This document shows positions 17,681-27,115 of a DNA stretch of 64,000 bases, one piece after another. The stretch is from the NCBI RefSeq assembly GCF_001899075.1, contig NZ_MKVA01000008.1:248001-312000 (forward strand), in the 5' to 3' direction. The DNA is from Devosia sp. 67-54. GTDB lineage: Bacteria; Pseudomonadota; Alphaproteobacteria; Rhizobiales; Devosiaceae. The first letter of the stretch is position 1, and each line of letters starts with the position of its first letter. The notes beneath the pieces are model-generated. The model did no database searches. It saw only the letters and a list, made by a program, of their open reading frames with translations, and was not told the DNA's origin. Both the position numbers and the translations under genes were made by a program.

Positions 17681-18717
17681 TTCTTCCATGGCATCAGCCC
17701 ATCGTTCGCGAAGTGGTGGCAGGTGCCCTGCTTGACTGCCGGCCCAGCGTGGGTGCCCAGAACACCGGACGCGGGCACCTGCGCCGCCTGCGTCATGACC
17801 TTGTTGACTCGATCTAGGCCGTCTCGATGACTGTCGCCGTAGACGTCCACGACGCCATGGTAGACGTCGTCTTTGAATGCCACCAGGAACTCGGGCGGAG
17901 TGGAATCCCTGTAGTAGCGGTCGAATGCCGCGGCCTCGAAGTATCGCGTGCGCTGGGTGCGCAGATGGCCGCCCCAAGTCGCATGCTTTAGAACGGCGTC
18001 GGGCCCGGCGAAGGCGCTGCCGTCGCGCTCGCCATAGAGTTCGACCAGTTGACCGAGATAGGCGGCCTCCTCTGGCACTACCGCGTCCGGGACAATCCCG
18101 CGCGGAGCTGGACCGGGATCGGCACCGAACCACTGCACGAGCACGGGCTGCATGGCAGCATCGTCCGCGAGGCCGACGGAATCCAGCACGTGCACTTGCG
18201 TGAAGTCGAAGTTTCCGATCGCGGCGCGAATGCCGTCCGAAAGGGCGATCGTTGAATTCTCAACGAGCGCGGAAGCGATCTGGGTGTCCCAGCGATCGAG
18301 AAATGCCTGCCGAAAGCGCTCCGGGTGGGCAATGAAGCCCTTCACGTTGCGCACCACGCCGCGAGGGGCCACGAAATAGTAGGCACGCGGCAGCCGATAT
18401 TCGCCGTTGGCCGTGTGCATGAAGATCTTGCCCAACTCCACGAACGCAGCCGTCTCGGAAAGCCGCGTGGAGAGTTGCTTGCACTGATAGTTGTCCCAGT
18501 CGCCCTCATGTCGGGCGGCGGTCACGTAGCCGACGACGTCCCGTCCCATGTCCCCTGGCCCGGACCACCTCTCACGGCTGTAGTAGTGCTTGGCGCGATG
18601 CCCGAGCCAGTCGCTGACCAGAGCCTCAAGCCTCTCGTCGGGCAGCGTGCTGATGTCGATGGCATAGTTGCGCCGCAAACCAGATTCTCCGGATGAGCCC
18701 GAACTCTCCCGCGGCAT
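17677..18717 (-). CDS. ABC-3C effector: restriction-endonuclease-like N-terminus plus ABC-3C C-terminal domain
   Basis: 346 residues. The N-terminal 110 residues look like a PD-(D/E)XK nuclease: LEALVSDWLGHRAKHYY, then GPGDMGRD (Asp60) and NYQCKQ (Gln78-Cys-Lys80), the spacing of D...QxK in Mrr-like enzymes. The central part (PRAYYFVAPRGVV) and the C-terminal part (VLKHATWGGHLRTQRTRYFEAAAFDRYYRDSTP) match the domain seen in ABC-3C effectors. It would cut nucleic acid once the ATPase complex is triggered. First gene of the operon; its promoter lies in a 100-bp gap shared with a divergent ATPase. Confidence 0.82.
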   Translation of the reverse strand: MPRESSGSSGESGLRRNYAIDISTLPDERLEALVSDWLGHRAKHYYSRERWSGPGDMGRDVVGYVTAARHEGDWDNYQCKQLSTRLSETAAFVELGKIFMHTANGEYRLPRAYYFVAPRGVVRNVKGFIAHPERFRQAFLDRWDTQIASALVENSTIALSDGIRAAIGNFDFTQVHVLDSVGLADDAAMQPVLVQWFGADPGPAPRGIVPDAVVPEEAAYLGQLVELYGERDGSAFAGPDAVLKHATWGGHLRTQRTRYFEAAAFDRYYRDSTPPEFLVAFKDDVYHGVVDVYGDSHRDGLDRVNKVMTQAAQVPASGVLGTHAGPAVKQGTCHHFANDGLMPWKK

Positions 18718-18779
18718 TGCCTGATTTTCAAGGCGCTAGATGGTTTCGCCCCCGGCCGCTTGCATCATACCAACAGATA

Positions 18780-18807
18780 GATTAGTCTAATCATAATTAG
18801 TCTAATC
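18780..18807. promoter_or_regulatory. Tandem palindromes in a divergent defence promoter
   Basis: ATTAGTCTAAT, a perfect palindrome around a central base, occurs twice (18781-18791 and 18796-18806), 15 bp apart. Box 1 extends to GATTAGTCTAATC. They lie between the starts of the ABC-3C effector (18717, minus) and the ATPase (18818, plus), 11 bp before the latter. The stretch is strikingly AT-rich for this genome. It is a likely operator; no dedicated regulator gene is adjacent. Confidence 0.55.
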
Positions 18808-18817
18808 TAGGTTTGCC

Positions 18818-20257
18818 ATGTTTGTCGGACGTGAAAGAGAACTGGCCAGGCTGAATGAGGAGCTTTCCCGCCCCCGAGCATCACTAATCGTGGTCTCGGG
18901 GCGGCGGCGCGTAGGGAAATCTCGTCTCCTCTTGGAAGCAGTCAAAAGTCGGCAAACGGTTTTCTTCCAGGCTGCGAGAGTTTCGAGCGAACTCAACCTC
19001 GAAGCCTTCAAGCAACGGGTGGCCGCCTCTTTGGGGGCGTCTCCAGTACTCGATGGGATCAACGAATGGGAGGGCGTGTTTCACTACATTTCGCAACAAG
19101 CGACGGAAGATCGCGGCAACGTGGTCGTGGTGATCGACGAATTCCCTTACATCACGGACAATGACAAGTCCCTGCCGTCAATCCTTCAACGGTTTTGGGA
19201 TGAGGAAATCCGCAAGGATGGCCGGATGAAGCTCATCCTGTGCGGCTCCTCGATCTCCCAGATGGAAGAGTTGTTTGCCGAGCGGAATCCGCTATACGGC
19301 CGCGCCACGACGCCCATGATCGTCCGGCCGCTCCCTTTGCGGGACGCCGCAATGTTCTTCCCCGACTACTCGGCCGAAGACCTGATCGTGGCGCACGCAG
19401 TTTTCGGCGGCATGCCGTACTATTTGCAGCTCTGCGATCAGCAGGCGGACCTGCGAACGAACATCATCAATCTGCTGCTCTCCGAGACCGGTGCGCTTGT
19501 GGACGAACCCAATACCTTGCTGCAGAGTGAACTCCGGGATCCCGCCTTCTATTCGAGCATCCTGTCCGCCATTGCGCAGGGATGCACCACCACGAATGAA
19601 ATCGCCGGCCGGATCGGTCGTTCCGACACTCGCTCGTTGGGTCCATATCTCGAAACGCTAGCGCGGCTGGATCTCATTTCCGTGTCGAGGTCGATGGATG
19701 CGTCCGAGAAGGCGCGCAACCTGCACCTCACCCTCAATGATCGCCTTATCGCTTTCTGGCACTGGTTTGTTCGACCGAACCTCACCGCGATCGCCGAAGG
19801 ACATGGAAACGAAGTCTACGACAGCGTCATTGCTCCAAAGTTTTCAGAATACATGGGGACCGCATTCGAACCCATCTGCCTTGATCACGTAAGGCAGTTT
19901 GGAAAGGAGAGCATGGGCTCGTCAGCTCAGAAGGTCGGTCAGATCTGGGGTGCCGACTATGACATCGACGTGGCCGGACTATTGCTCAACGGCACGTTCT
20001 TCTACGGCGAGTGCAAATGGAGATCGACAAGGATCGACTTGGGGATGGTTGAGACTCTCAAACGGCGAGCCGACCTGACCGCCTACGGGAAAGGGCATCC
20101 CGGCAAACAATTCATCTTCTTCAGTAGAAACGGTTTCAAGCCCGAGGTCGAGCATCTGCCCCAGTCTGATGCGTCCATTCATTTGATAGGTCCGGAGGAA
20201 TTGGCCTACTACCCCTCTGCCAGACCAATGCCCGTTCCAAGCGGACACAAGCCTTGA
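18818..20257 (+). CDS. AAA ATPase with C-terminal nuclease-like domain (ATPase_2/DUF234 type)
   Basis: 479 residues from ATG 18818. Walker A is GRRRVGKS (28-35) after MFVGRERELARL, and Walker B is VVVIDEFPYI. LCGSSISQMEEL and PLYGRATTPM are the sensor regions typical of this STAND-like family. A winged helix (EIAGRIGRSDTRSLGPYLETL) and a C-terminal DIDVAGLLLNGTFFYGECKW follow; the D-x(n)-ExK there fits a PD-(D/E)XK nuclease. The biological role of the family is poorly defined. Placement between two defence operons and the shared palindromic promoter argue for a defence or regulatory role. Confidence 0.82.
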   Translation: MFVGRERELARLNEELSRPRASLIVVSGRRRVGKSRLLLEAVKSRQTVFFQAARVSSELNLEAFKQRVAASLGASPVLDGINEWEGVFHYISQQATEDRGNVVVVIDEFPYITDNDKSLPSILQRFWDEEIRKDGRMKLILCGSSISQMEELFAERNPLYGRATTPMIVRPLPLRDAAMFFPDYSAEDLIVAHAVFGGMPYYLQLCDQQADLRTNIINLLLSETGALVDEPNTLLQSELRDPAFYSSILSAIAQGCTTTNEIAGRIGRSDTRSLGPYLETLARLDLISVSRSMDASEKARNLHLTLNDRLIAFWHWFVRPNLTAIAEGHGNEVYDSVIAPKFSEYMGTAFEPICLDHVRQFGKESMGSSAQKVGQIWGADYDIDVAGLLLNGTFFYGECKWRSTRIDLGMVETLKRRADLTAYGKGHPGKQFIFFSRNGFKPEVEHLPQSDASIHLIGPEELAYYPSARPMPVPSGHKP

Positions 20258-20310
20258 CTGACTCTCCAAGGCGCCTAATCGAGTCACTCTTACGTACGAT
20301 CGAGTTGCTC

Positions 20311-21495
20311 CTATAGTCGCGTCATACCGAAGCGTAGCTCGGGCATGATCGGATCGAGTTCCTCCTGCTCGAGCCACTTGGCACCCGGTTCCTCGAAATA
20401 GGCCACGAGATCGGCGATCCCCGAAGCTTGTGCTAGGTCGGACCGAAGGTTGACCGGTGTCGGCAGCGGTGCTCCTTTTGCCTCCGCCAGCTCGCGATCC
20501 ATGAGGTGCGGCACGATCGGCCTGCTAACAGCACGCTCGACTGTACGGAAGATCCAAGTCCCATCGGGGTCTATGTCCGACCAGTGGTGGAACGAAACCG
20601 CAGGTAGCGCCGCCGCGAAGTGGCTGATCGCTCGTTGCGCGTCGAGCGAGGGATAACCGCCGGTGTAGATCACTAGGCCGAGCCGCCCCGGATCGGTCTC
20701 GATCACTTGGCGGTTGAAGCTGGTCTGATTCTCAACGGTAAGGACGTAGCTTGGTGGGCGCACGAATGTCACTCTCCGATGCTCCCTTGCAGGAATCCCC
20801 AGATAGGGCATCGAGATCGGAATCATCATGCCATCGAGCGCAATCGGACCAGCCAGCAGCAGCGGGGGACCGAAGCGATCGAGGCCAAGCTCGGAGAAGG
20901 TCGCGCGCGCATCGAGACCCACAGGAAGCGGAAGCGCCGCTCCAAGCATGCGCAGCACTGCAACCTCCAGATCCTCAAGGTCCTTGGACCCACCGGCGTG
21001 GCGCCGTGAGAACGTTCTATAGTCTAGACCCGCATGTCTACCATCTACGATGGCCTGGGCGAGGAGCAGAGTCTTCCTGAGCCCCGCCTCGTCGCCAGGC
21101 ATCAGCCCGCACCATTGCTTGTTGCGCGCCCATGCCCCAATCACGTCCTTCACGCGGTCCCGAATGGCCGGATGCAGCGATGATCCCGCGAGCGCCCGCG
21201 ATGCGGATGTCTCAGCGATCGTTGATGCGGGAACACGCCCGACATAGGCATAGAGGAGACGCGGATCGCTGAGGTCCACCCGGACAATGGTGTCGCTCTG
21301 CCGCCCCGTACCCATCGTGATCGAAACAGCACCTGTCGCTTCGGCTCGCTTTAGCTCACGCTGGAACCTATCGATCTCCGTGACCTCGCCGAACCCATCG
21401 ATGTCGGGGTATGCCCTCACGTCGAGGACGCCATCCTCGTAGCGGTCCAGCAGGTCGCCGAGTAGCTTAAAGGCTTCACGGAATCGCCGAACCAC
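20311..21495 (-). CDS. jetD: JetD: Wadjet system nuclease subunit (TOPRIM, DUF2220)
   Basis: 394 residues from GTG 21495 with GGGAGGG upstream, overlapping jetC by 20 bp. The C-terminal TOPRIM-like fold is visible as VLTVENQTSFN (catalytic Glu), LVIYTGGYPS and HHWSDIDPDGTWIF (DxD). The N-terminal half is the helical DNA-interaction part typical of JetD. In Wadjet, JetABC extrudes plasmid DNA loops and JetD cleaves the DNA once extrusion stalls. Last gene of the operon. Confidence 0.9.
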   Translation of the reverse strand: MVRRFREAFKLLGDLLDRYEDGVLDVRAYPDIDGFGEVTEIDRFQRELKRAEATGAVSITMGTGRQSDTIVRVDLSDPRLLYAYVGRVPASTIAETSASRALAGSSLHPAIRDRVKDVIGAWARNKQWCGLMPGDEAGLRKTLLLAQAIVDGRHAGLDYRTFSRRHAGGSKDLEDLEVAVLRMLGAALPLPVGLDARATFSELGLDRFGPPLLLAGPIALDGMMIPISMPYLGIPAREHRRVTFVRPPSYVLTVENQTSFNRQVIETDPGRLGLVIYTGGYPSLDAQRAISHFAAALPAVSFHHWSDIDPDGTWIFRTVERAVSRPIVPHLMDRELAEAKGAPLPTPVNLRSDLAQASGIADLVAYFEEPGAKWLEQEELDPIMPELRFGMTRL

Positions 21496-24400
21496 CGTGT
21501 CCCTCCCTACCGATCAGGGCGCGAATCTCGTCGTCGGTGAAATTCTCCGGATTGATGGCGGCCACCTCCCGACGCACCCGTTCCTTGAGGTAGACGACCT
21601 CCGTGCTGGCGTCGTCCTCAACGCGATCCACCTCAACGATCGTGTCGATGTAGCCGGTGACGATACTTCGCTTCTCCGGGGGCGCCACGATCACCACCTG
21701 GAGCCCGAGCGATTTGAAGAAAGAGATCATCTGGCGCTGGTTCTTGCCGTCCAACTTGGTGAACGCTTCGTCGAACATCGCCAACGCCATACCGTCGCTA
21801 CGTCCACCGGCGCGATGGCCGTAGACCGAGGACAAGGACGCCGCGATCGCGACGTAAAGAGGTACCTGCTGCTCAGCGCCGGAGCCGGTCTGGCGCCGCG
21901 ACTCCCAACGTTCACGCCTGCCGGTGTCGATGTCCTCCATATGGAGATCAAATGTGTAGAACTTGCGGTAGTCCTCGAAAGACGAGAAGTCGATGTCGGG
22001 ATCTTCCAGGAGGCGGGTGACCTCGCCGATGGTTTCTGCGTACTCGAAATCCTCGGGGACGACGTCCCTGAACAGCATGTCGAGGGCCTCATCGGATGCC
22101 TTCGAAATGTCGATCACCTTCAGTATGGGTCCGTACAGCGCGTCCTGCGTCTTATGGAAGCTATAGCGCTCGTTGTGGAAGGGATGGTTCGCCATGCTCG
22201 CATTCAGGGCACGCAGTTCCCAGTCCATGTTGCCGATCCGACTGGTCAGCTCGTTGATGAACTCGCTCCTGAAGAGGCTTCTGGCTTTCGCCGCCGCCTC
22301 CGCCGCCTCGCGCTCGCGCTCGCGTAGCGCGTTCGTCTCGATTTCCTCGATGTTGACCTCCATCCACGGCTTGATCTCGGTCAGAAGCGCGCTTTCGGCC
22401 CCCACCTGGGAGCTTGGGCCGAAGGTGCCGAAGAACTCTCGCAAAGCACGCCGAGCGAGGTCGTTCGCCTCCATACGTCGACGAACGGCAGCTTCCAGGG
22501 CGCGCTCGGCCGCATCCGCAATATCCGCATGTGCTCGGCTGTGGACCAGTTCCTTCAACGGATCCCCGAGAGCAGCGGCATATCGCCTGCGATAGTCCTC
22601 ACGGCCACGTCCCTTCGCGAGGTCGTGTACGCGACTGTGCTCGGCATAGAAACGCTTGGCGAGCGCGAGGTTCATCGCGGAACCGGGAACGTTTTGGAGC
22701 CCGTTGAGCATGCTTTGGTTTGACTTGAGCGCCGCCCGGTCATCCGACAGCTCGTCCTCAAGAGCCTTCCTATCGGCGAGCGCACGCTCCTTCAGACCCC
22801 TATTGGTACGAACCTTCTCGCCGAGGCCATCGTCGCCGCGCTCCAGGATCGCCGCAATCTCCGCCTGTGTCGCCTCCTGATCGGAGATGGTCTGCGAAGC
22901 TTGCTGCAGGAGTTCCGCGAACCCTGGGCCTGGAGCCATGAGTTCGCCCAGAGCGGCCACGCCTTCCTGCAGCGCCCTGACGACGCCGGCGGACGCCGCA
23001 AAGCCATCCTGGAGTTCCTCCAGTTCGGCTTGCCGGCGCAGTAGCAGTGCCGCCTGAGCGGAACGACCGATCTTGAAATCCGCTGGATCGGCAGCCCGAT
23101 GATTTCGCGCCAGACCATCGTCGTAGAGCCCGTCCTGCATGAGAGCCCGGCCTTCGGCCTCGAACTGGCGCATGTCGACGGCCAAACGGACGGTACCGTA
23201 ACGTCGCAGCACGAACAGCATTGCGTCGCGATCATCCGTCCGGATCAGACTCGGAAGATATCCTTCCCTTGCTGCCTCGCCGGTGTCCCGAATCTTATTG
23301 AGACTGACGAGGGACGCGCCGCGGAATTCACGGCGCCGCGCTTTGAACATCTCGGTGGCTCGCCCGATGTCGGAGCGATCGACGAGGATGATCTCCCGAT
23401 CGCGTCCGAGAAGGCCCTCGATCGCCGACGCCCACGCCGGATCTGCAATCTCGATCAGATCGCAGAGCGGGCGGGGAACCATGTTTGCCTGCCGCAGTGC
23501 CAGCATCAGATTGCGCGTTGTGCTGTCGAGGTGACCATCCGCAGGTCGCCGGGATGGATCGCCGCCGATCGCCCCGATGAGTTCCTCGATGCGCTTCCGG
23601 CTTGCGTGCAACTGCTCCTGCGCTGCGGTAAGGCTTCGTTCGAGTTCGTCGGCAAGCCCTGATCTCGTTCCTAGTGCTTGCTCGGCGACCGTCAGGTCCA
23701 CAGGACCTTCGCCCCGTCGCAGCCTTGCTGCGGCAACAGATAGCGACGCGAAGATCGCGCGCGCATCCGAGCTCAACCCAGCGACGGTCGCGAGGGCAGC
23801 CAGTTTGTCGACATATCCAAGTCGCCTGCGTATCGATCTCTCGATATCCGTAATCCGCTCGCCAAGATTGGTCGCGAGCCTCTCTTTGGTGTCGATGCCG
23901 CTACTTGCCCGTTTGGCTGCGAGCAGTGCCTGAGTGCTGGAGATAACCGTTTCGATGTCCTCGATGCGCCTGTTGGCATCCGCTAGCTCCTCGTCGCGCA
24001 GGCTAAGCCTGCCTTCGATCGCGACGATGCTGCGTTGGAGCTCCCGATGCCTCGATAGTGCGGCGAGGTACTTCGCTCTCTTCAGTGTCCACGCTTCGAT
24101 GGTCTCGCGATCAGTGGCTTCCTTGAAGGCGGCGACATGCTCCTCGATCACCTTCAGTTCGGCAAGGCGCTGTTTCATGTCGGCGATGGCTTGATCGACG
24201 CTTCGATACGTCTCGATGGAATTGCGAAGCTCGGCGATCCGAATGGGTTGATCCGGCACGATGAAGTTCCGGACAAACTCGGTCGCCGAGAGACCCGTGG
24301 GGAGCGTCATCGCATTGACCATTGCCTTGAGCATCGCGGTGGCGTGCTTCTCGCCGACGGAACTCCCCGGCACGAGCCGCCGCATGTATTCGCGGACGAA

Positions 24401-24943
24401 GTCCAGCGCGCGATCGCGATGATTGATGAATCCGTCGGCGCCGAGGCGCTGGACGATCTCCGTCCGGAAGTCGTCCCACTCCACCGGGAACTGTCGGCCC
24501 TCCCGTTCCACCAGAAAATCCGCAGTCGTCAACACCGTCCCGATCGCGACGAAGCGTCCAAGAACGATCTCCGACGTATCGCTGCGGCTCGCCTGCAATG
24601 CGAGCCCTATGCTAACCGACGGGCGCTGGCCAGTGAGGTCTGCGAAGCCCAGCGCCACGTAAGTAAGACTTTCGTCTCGCCTATATTCGCCCTCGCCCAT
24701 CTGCCCGAGACAATACCCATGGACGGTACGTCTCGACTTGCTCTTTTGGCCGCCATTGTCACCGGCAGTAGAATTGAGTCGATAGTAGCTCGGGCTATCG
24801 CCGGTAAGGATGATCTGCAAAAGGTCGAGGATCGTCGACTTGCCAGAGCGGTTCTCGCCAAGGATGCCAATGTCTCCGTCGACCGAGATGTCCTCAATGT
24901 CGAACATGTGCCAGCCGACCATGGCGATGTGGACGAGCTTCAT
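21476..24943 (-). CDS. jetC: JetC: Wadjet SMC-like ATPase
   Basis: 1155 residues. ATG 24943 overlaps the jetB stop (ATGA). Walker A GENRSGKST starts at residue 29. Two long coiled coils surround a central hinge region near residues 500-600 (EIADPAWASAIEGLLGRDREI is a hinge-like domain). The C-terminal ATPase half carries GSGAEQQVPLYVAIAASLSSVYG (signature region) and GMALAMFDEAFTKLDGKNQRQM (Walker B/D-loop). This is the loop-extruding motor of the MukF/E/B-like JetABC complex. Confidence 0.93.
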   Translation of the reverse strand: MKLVHIAMVGWHMFDIEDISVDGDIGILGENRSGKSTILDLLQIILTGDSPSYYRLNSTAGDNGGQKSKSRRTVHGYCLGQMGEGEYRRDESLTYVALGFADLTGQRPSVSIGLALQASRSDTSEIVLGRFVAIGTVLTTADFLVEREGRQFPVEWDDFRTEIVQRLGADGFINHRDRALDFVREYMRRLVPGSSVGEKHATAMLKAMVNAMTLPTGLSATEFVRNFIVPDQPIRIAELRNSIETYRSVDQAIADMKQRLAELKVIEEHVAAFKEATDRETIEAWTLKRAKYLAALSRHRELQRSIVAIEGRLSLRDEELADANRRIEDIETVISSTQALLAAKRASSGIDTKERLATNLGERITDIERSIRRRLGYVDKLAALATVAGLSSDARAIFASLSVAAARLRRGEGPVDLTVAEQALGTRSGLADELERSLTAAQEQLHASRKRIEELIGAIGGDPSRRPADGHLDSTTRNLMLALRQANMVPRPLCDLIEIADPAWASAIEGLLGRDREIILVDRSDIGRATEMFKARRREFRGASLVSLNKIRDTGEAAREGYLPSLIRTDDRDAMLFVLRRYGTVRLAVDMRQFEAEGRALMQDGLYDDGLARNHRAADPADFKIGRSAQAALLLRRQAELEELQDGFAASAGVVRALQEGVAALGELMAPGPGFAELLQQASQTISDQEATQAEIAAILERGDDGLGEKVRTNRGLKERALADRKALEDELSDDRAALKSNQSMLNGLQNVPGSAMNLALAKRFYAEHSRVHDLAKGRGREDYRRRYAAALGDPLKELVHSRAHADIADAAERALEAAVRRRMEANDLARRALREFFGTFGPSSQVGAESALLTEIKPWMEVNIEEIETNALREREREAAEAAAKARSLFRSEFINELTSRIGNMDWELRALNASMANHPFHNERYSFHKTQDALYGPILKVIDISKASDEALDMLFRDVVPEDFEYAETIGEVTRLLEDPDIDFSSFEDYRKFYTFDLHMEDIDTGRRERWESRRQTGSGAEQQVPLYVAIAASLSSVYGHRAGGRSDGMALAMFDEAFTKLDGKNQRQMISFFKSLGLQVVIVAPPEKRSIVTGYIDTIVEVDRVEDDASTEVVYLKERVRREVAAINPENFTDDEIRALIGREGHGGSAIP

Positions 24944-25611
24944 CGGGCATCCTCGTCGGTCGTGCCACCATCACCGAGGATCGATGCACGTATCTCAGGC
25001 GTGGTGAGCACGATCTCCTGGCGCACATACGTCTCGATGCGCTTCAGAGCATCGTCGCCGCTTACGAGCTTGATCATAGGGCGGATGTCCACCTCGCGAT
25101 CCTGCAGATCCCGATCCTCGTCGCCGACGCTGACCAAGTGCCTGTCGCCGAGCTCGCGCAGCACATCCAGGAATCGGGTCTTGTTCACTGCGGCGCTGGA
25201 GACCTTCTGGATGGCGTCCTTGTATCGCTCGTAGAGGATGTTGAACGTGGTCCTGACGACGGCGCGCTCCTCAGCCTCCCCGCGATCTATCTCCGCCTGC
25301 CAATGGGCAGCGACGACGAGAAGGCAGATCGTCGCGTCGATCCGGAGCCGGCCTCCTGTCGCATCGTCCTCCATGGGCATGATGCCCACCCACTGCTCGC
25401 GATCGTCCTGCCTGATCGAGTATCCGATGCTGTCAAAGAACTCGCCGATCACTCTTCGGAACCGTGCATCCGTCAACGTGTCGTAGATGCTGGCTAGGCC
25501 GCGACCATTGAATACGAACTGATTCCGAAGGAGATAGCGGCACGCTCGACGAAGGTCGGCACCCTTCTGCTCCCCGTAGTCCGCCTCCACCTGAACGAAC
25601 TCGCTAAGCAT
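24940..25611 (-). CDS. jetB: JetB: Wadjet kleisin-associated subunit (DUF4194-like)
   Basis: 223 residues from ATG 25611, selected because GGAG lies 6 nt upstream and the start overlaps the jetA stop by 8 bp; ATG 25617 is possible. The winged-helix pattern (GADLRRACRYLLRNQFVF, RFRRVIGEFFDSIGYSI, LRIDATICLLVVAAHWQAEI) fits the MukE-like JetB family. It bridges JetA and JetC. It overlaps jetC by 4 bp. Confidence 0.88.
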   Translation of the reverse strand: MLSEFVQVEADYGEQKGADLRRACRYLLRNQFVFNGRGLASIYDTLTDARFRRVIGEFFDSIGYSIRQDDREQWVGIMPMEDDATGGRLRIDATICLLVVAAHWQAEIDRGEAEERAVVRTTFNILYERYKDAIQKVSSAAVNKTRFLDVLRELGDRHLVSVGDEDRDLQDREVDIRPMIKLVSGDDALKRIETYVRQEIVLTTPEIRASILGDGGTTDEDAR

Positions 25612-27115
25612 TCGCATCTCCTCCGACGAGTCGTCGCACCGAGAAATTCGAGCAACGTACCCAGTCGTCATCGTGAGGAGGCGTGCCCTCGAGCAACTCA
25701 ATGGCAAACTCCCTGCCGACTTCGGGAGGAAGTTCGCCGGTCACCGCCATGCGGCGTGCGGCATCGAATACGAGGAATTCGTCGATATCCCCGATGACGA
25801 CCTCGCTCGCCGAGATAGCTCCTTCCCCGGGGAGCAGCCGCTGCAGGTACGCGCGAACCATCGCAGGGGTCGGATTCATGCGCTGGAGGAAGGCTCCCCT
25901 CAGCTTTTTCCGCATCAGGTAGATCTGGTCGAACTTGCGTTTCGCCAAGGCCCCGATGACGATCGGCCTCCTCGGCTGGCGCGTCGTAGCCAATGAGTTC
26001 TCCGATAATAGGACGCTCCTGGCCTCGATGGGAGAAGGAACCGTCGCCCTGTCGTAGCGCGAGGGGTCGGAGGCGATGAGTGCTTCGAGCTGCTTGATCA
26101 AGCTCTCCGCCCGGGGAACTAGTCCTCGCCCACCCTGTTCCGCGTATCGAACCGTGTTCCGAAGGCGCATCTCGAGCCCGCGCCGGAATTGCGAGATACG
26201 CTCGAACATCTCGCCGATGGTCTCGAACGCTGTTTCGATAGACAATAGGTTGTGCTCGGCCTGACGGTACCCATCGACGGTCGTTCCCGCCATCCCGCTG
26301 GCAAGATAGCCTTCAGCGAGGGCCTCCATAATGATCTCGTCGAGCGACAAGGTTCGTGCGAGCTCGATGATACGATCGCGATGACGGTAAGGGTGGTTCG
26401 TCGTCAGGATGGACTGAAAATCCTTGAGCAGCAGCTGCCCGATGAACTGGTCGAAATACGTGGCGATCCGGTCTTTTTGGGTCGACGCCTCAAGAAGCGC
26501 CCTTCGTACTCGCTTGAGATCGGAGAGAATGGCGCGCAAGGTCTTGGTGAAATCGTTGACCTGCTTCAGCGCTGTGTCCAGCGCCTGTGAGGCATCGCTC
26601 CTGAGACGCGAATCGGTCGACTTCGCCAACTGCGATGCATTCTCGAGACTCGACTTGATGAGGACAACAACGCCGCCGAAGCGCGGTGAAATGTCGTTGC
26701 GGATGCTCGACAGTCTTTGCATGACCAGAAGCGCACCCATCGGCATGTCGACGGTCACGCGCAAACCATACTCCTCCTCTTCGAGCCAACCCGTCCCAAC
26801 AAGGCGCGTGTAGACGTGGGTCGCAAGCCGAAGCGCCTTATCGCCTGCGGTACCAGGATTGCCGACGAAACGGATTCGACGTCTTCGCTTCGAGACGATC
26901 TCCGGAAGTGCCTGCAATTCGCCCTCGTCGTCGACCAGATGAGGATTCGCCGACAGCACGTCGTAGACCACGTGCACGACTTCCTGAGGCGTTGGAAACT
27001 GCGTGCCGACGTCGAAGTAGCGCTCGTAGATCGCTAGGAGGCAGGCCTCGTATAGGTGTCGGTTTCCTCTTGAGAAGATCAGAAAAGCGTCGTCGTTCAA
27101 ATACTTGAAAAGCAA
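25604..27115 (-). CDS. jetA: JetA: Wadjet MukF-like kleisin subunit
   Basis: About 503 residues if TTG 27115 is the start (MLFKYLNDDAFLIFSRGNR), preceded by a G-rich run acting as ribosome site; TTG 27130 is the alternative. The protein is helical, with a winged-helix N-terminus, and LRSDASQALDTALKQVNDFTKTLRAI forms a coiled segment. The LF-x-L...NR-x-LY opening resembles the type II JetA family more than DUF3375, so I lean to Wadjet II, weakly. First gene of the jetABCD operon; all four genes overlap. A run of seven C/G at 27120-27126 makes the true start uncertain. Confidence 0.85.
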   Translation of the reverse strand: MLFKYLNDDAFLIFSRGNRHLYEACLLAIYERYFDVGTQFPTPQEVVHVVYDVLSANPHLVDDEGELQALPEIVSKRRRRIRFVGNPGTAGDKALRLATHVYTRLVGTGWLEEEEYGLRVTVDMPMGALLVMQRLSSIRNDISPRFGGVVVLIKSSLENASQLAKSTDSRLRSDASQALDTALKQVNDFTKTLRAILSDLKRVRRALLEASTQKDRIATYFDQFIGQLLLKDFQSILTTNHPYRHRDRIIELARTLSLDEIIMEALAEGYLASGMAGTTVDGYRQAEHNLLSIETAFETIGEMFERISQFRRGLEMRLRNTVRYAEQGGRGLVPRAESLIKQLEALIASDPSRYDRATVPSPIEARSVLLSENSLATTRQPRRPIVIGALAKRKFDQIYLMRKKLRGAFLQRMNPTPAMVRAYLQRLLPGEGAISASEVVIGDIDEFLVFDAARRMAVTGELPPEVGREFAIELLEGTPPHDDDWVRCSNFSVRRLVGGDANA

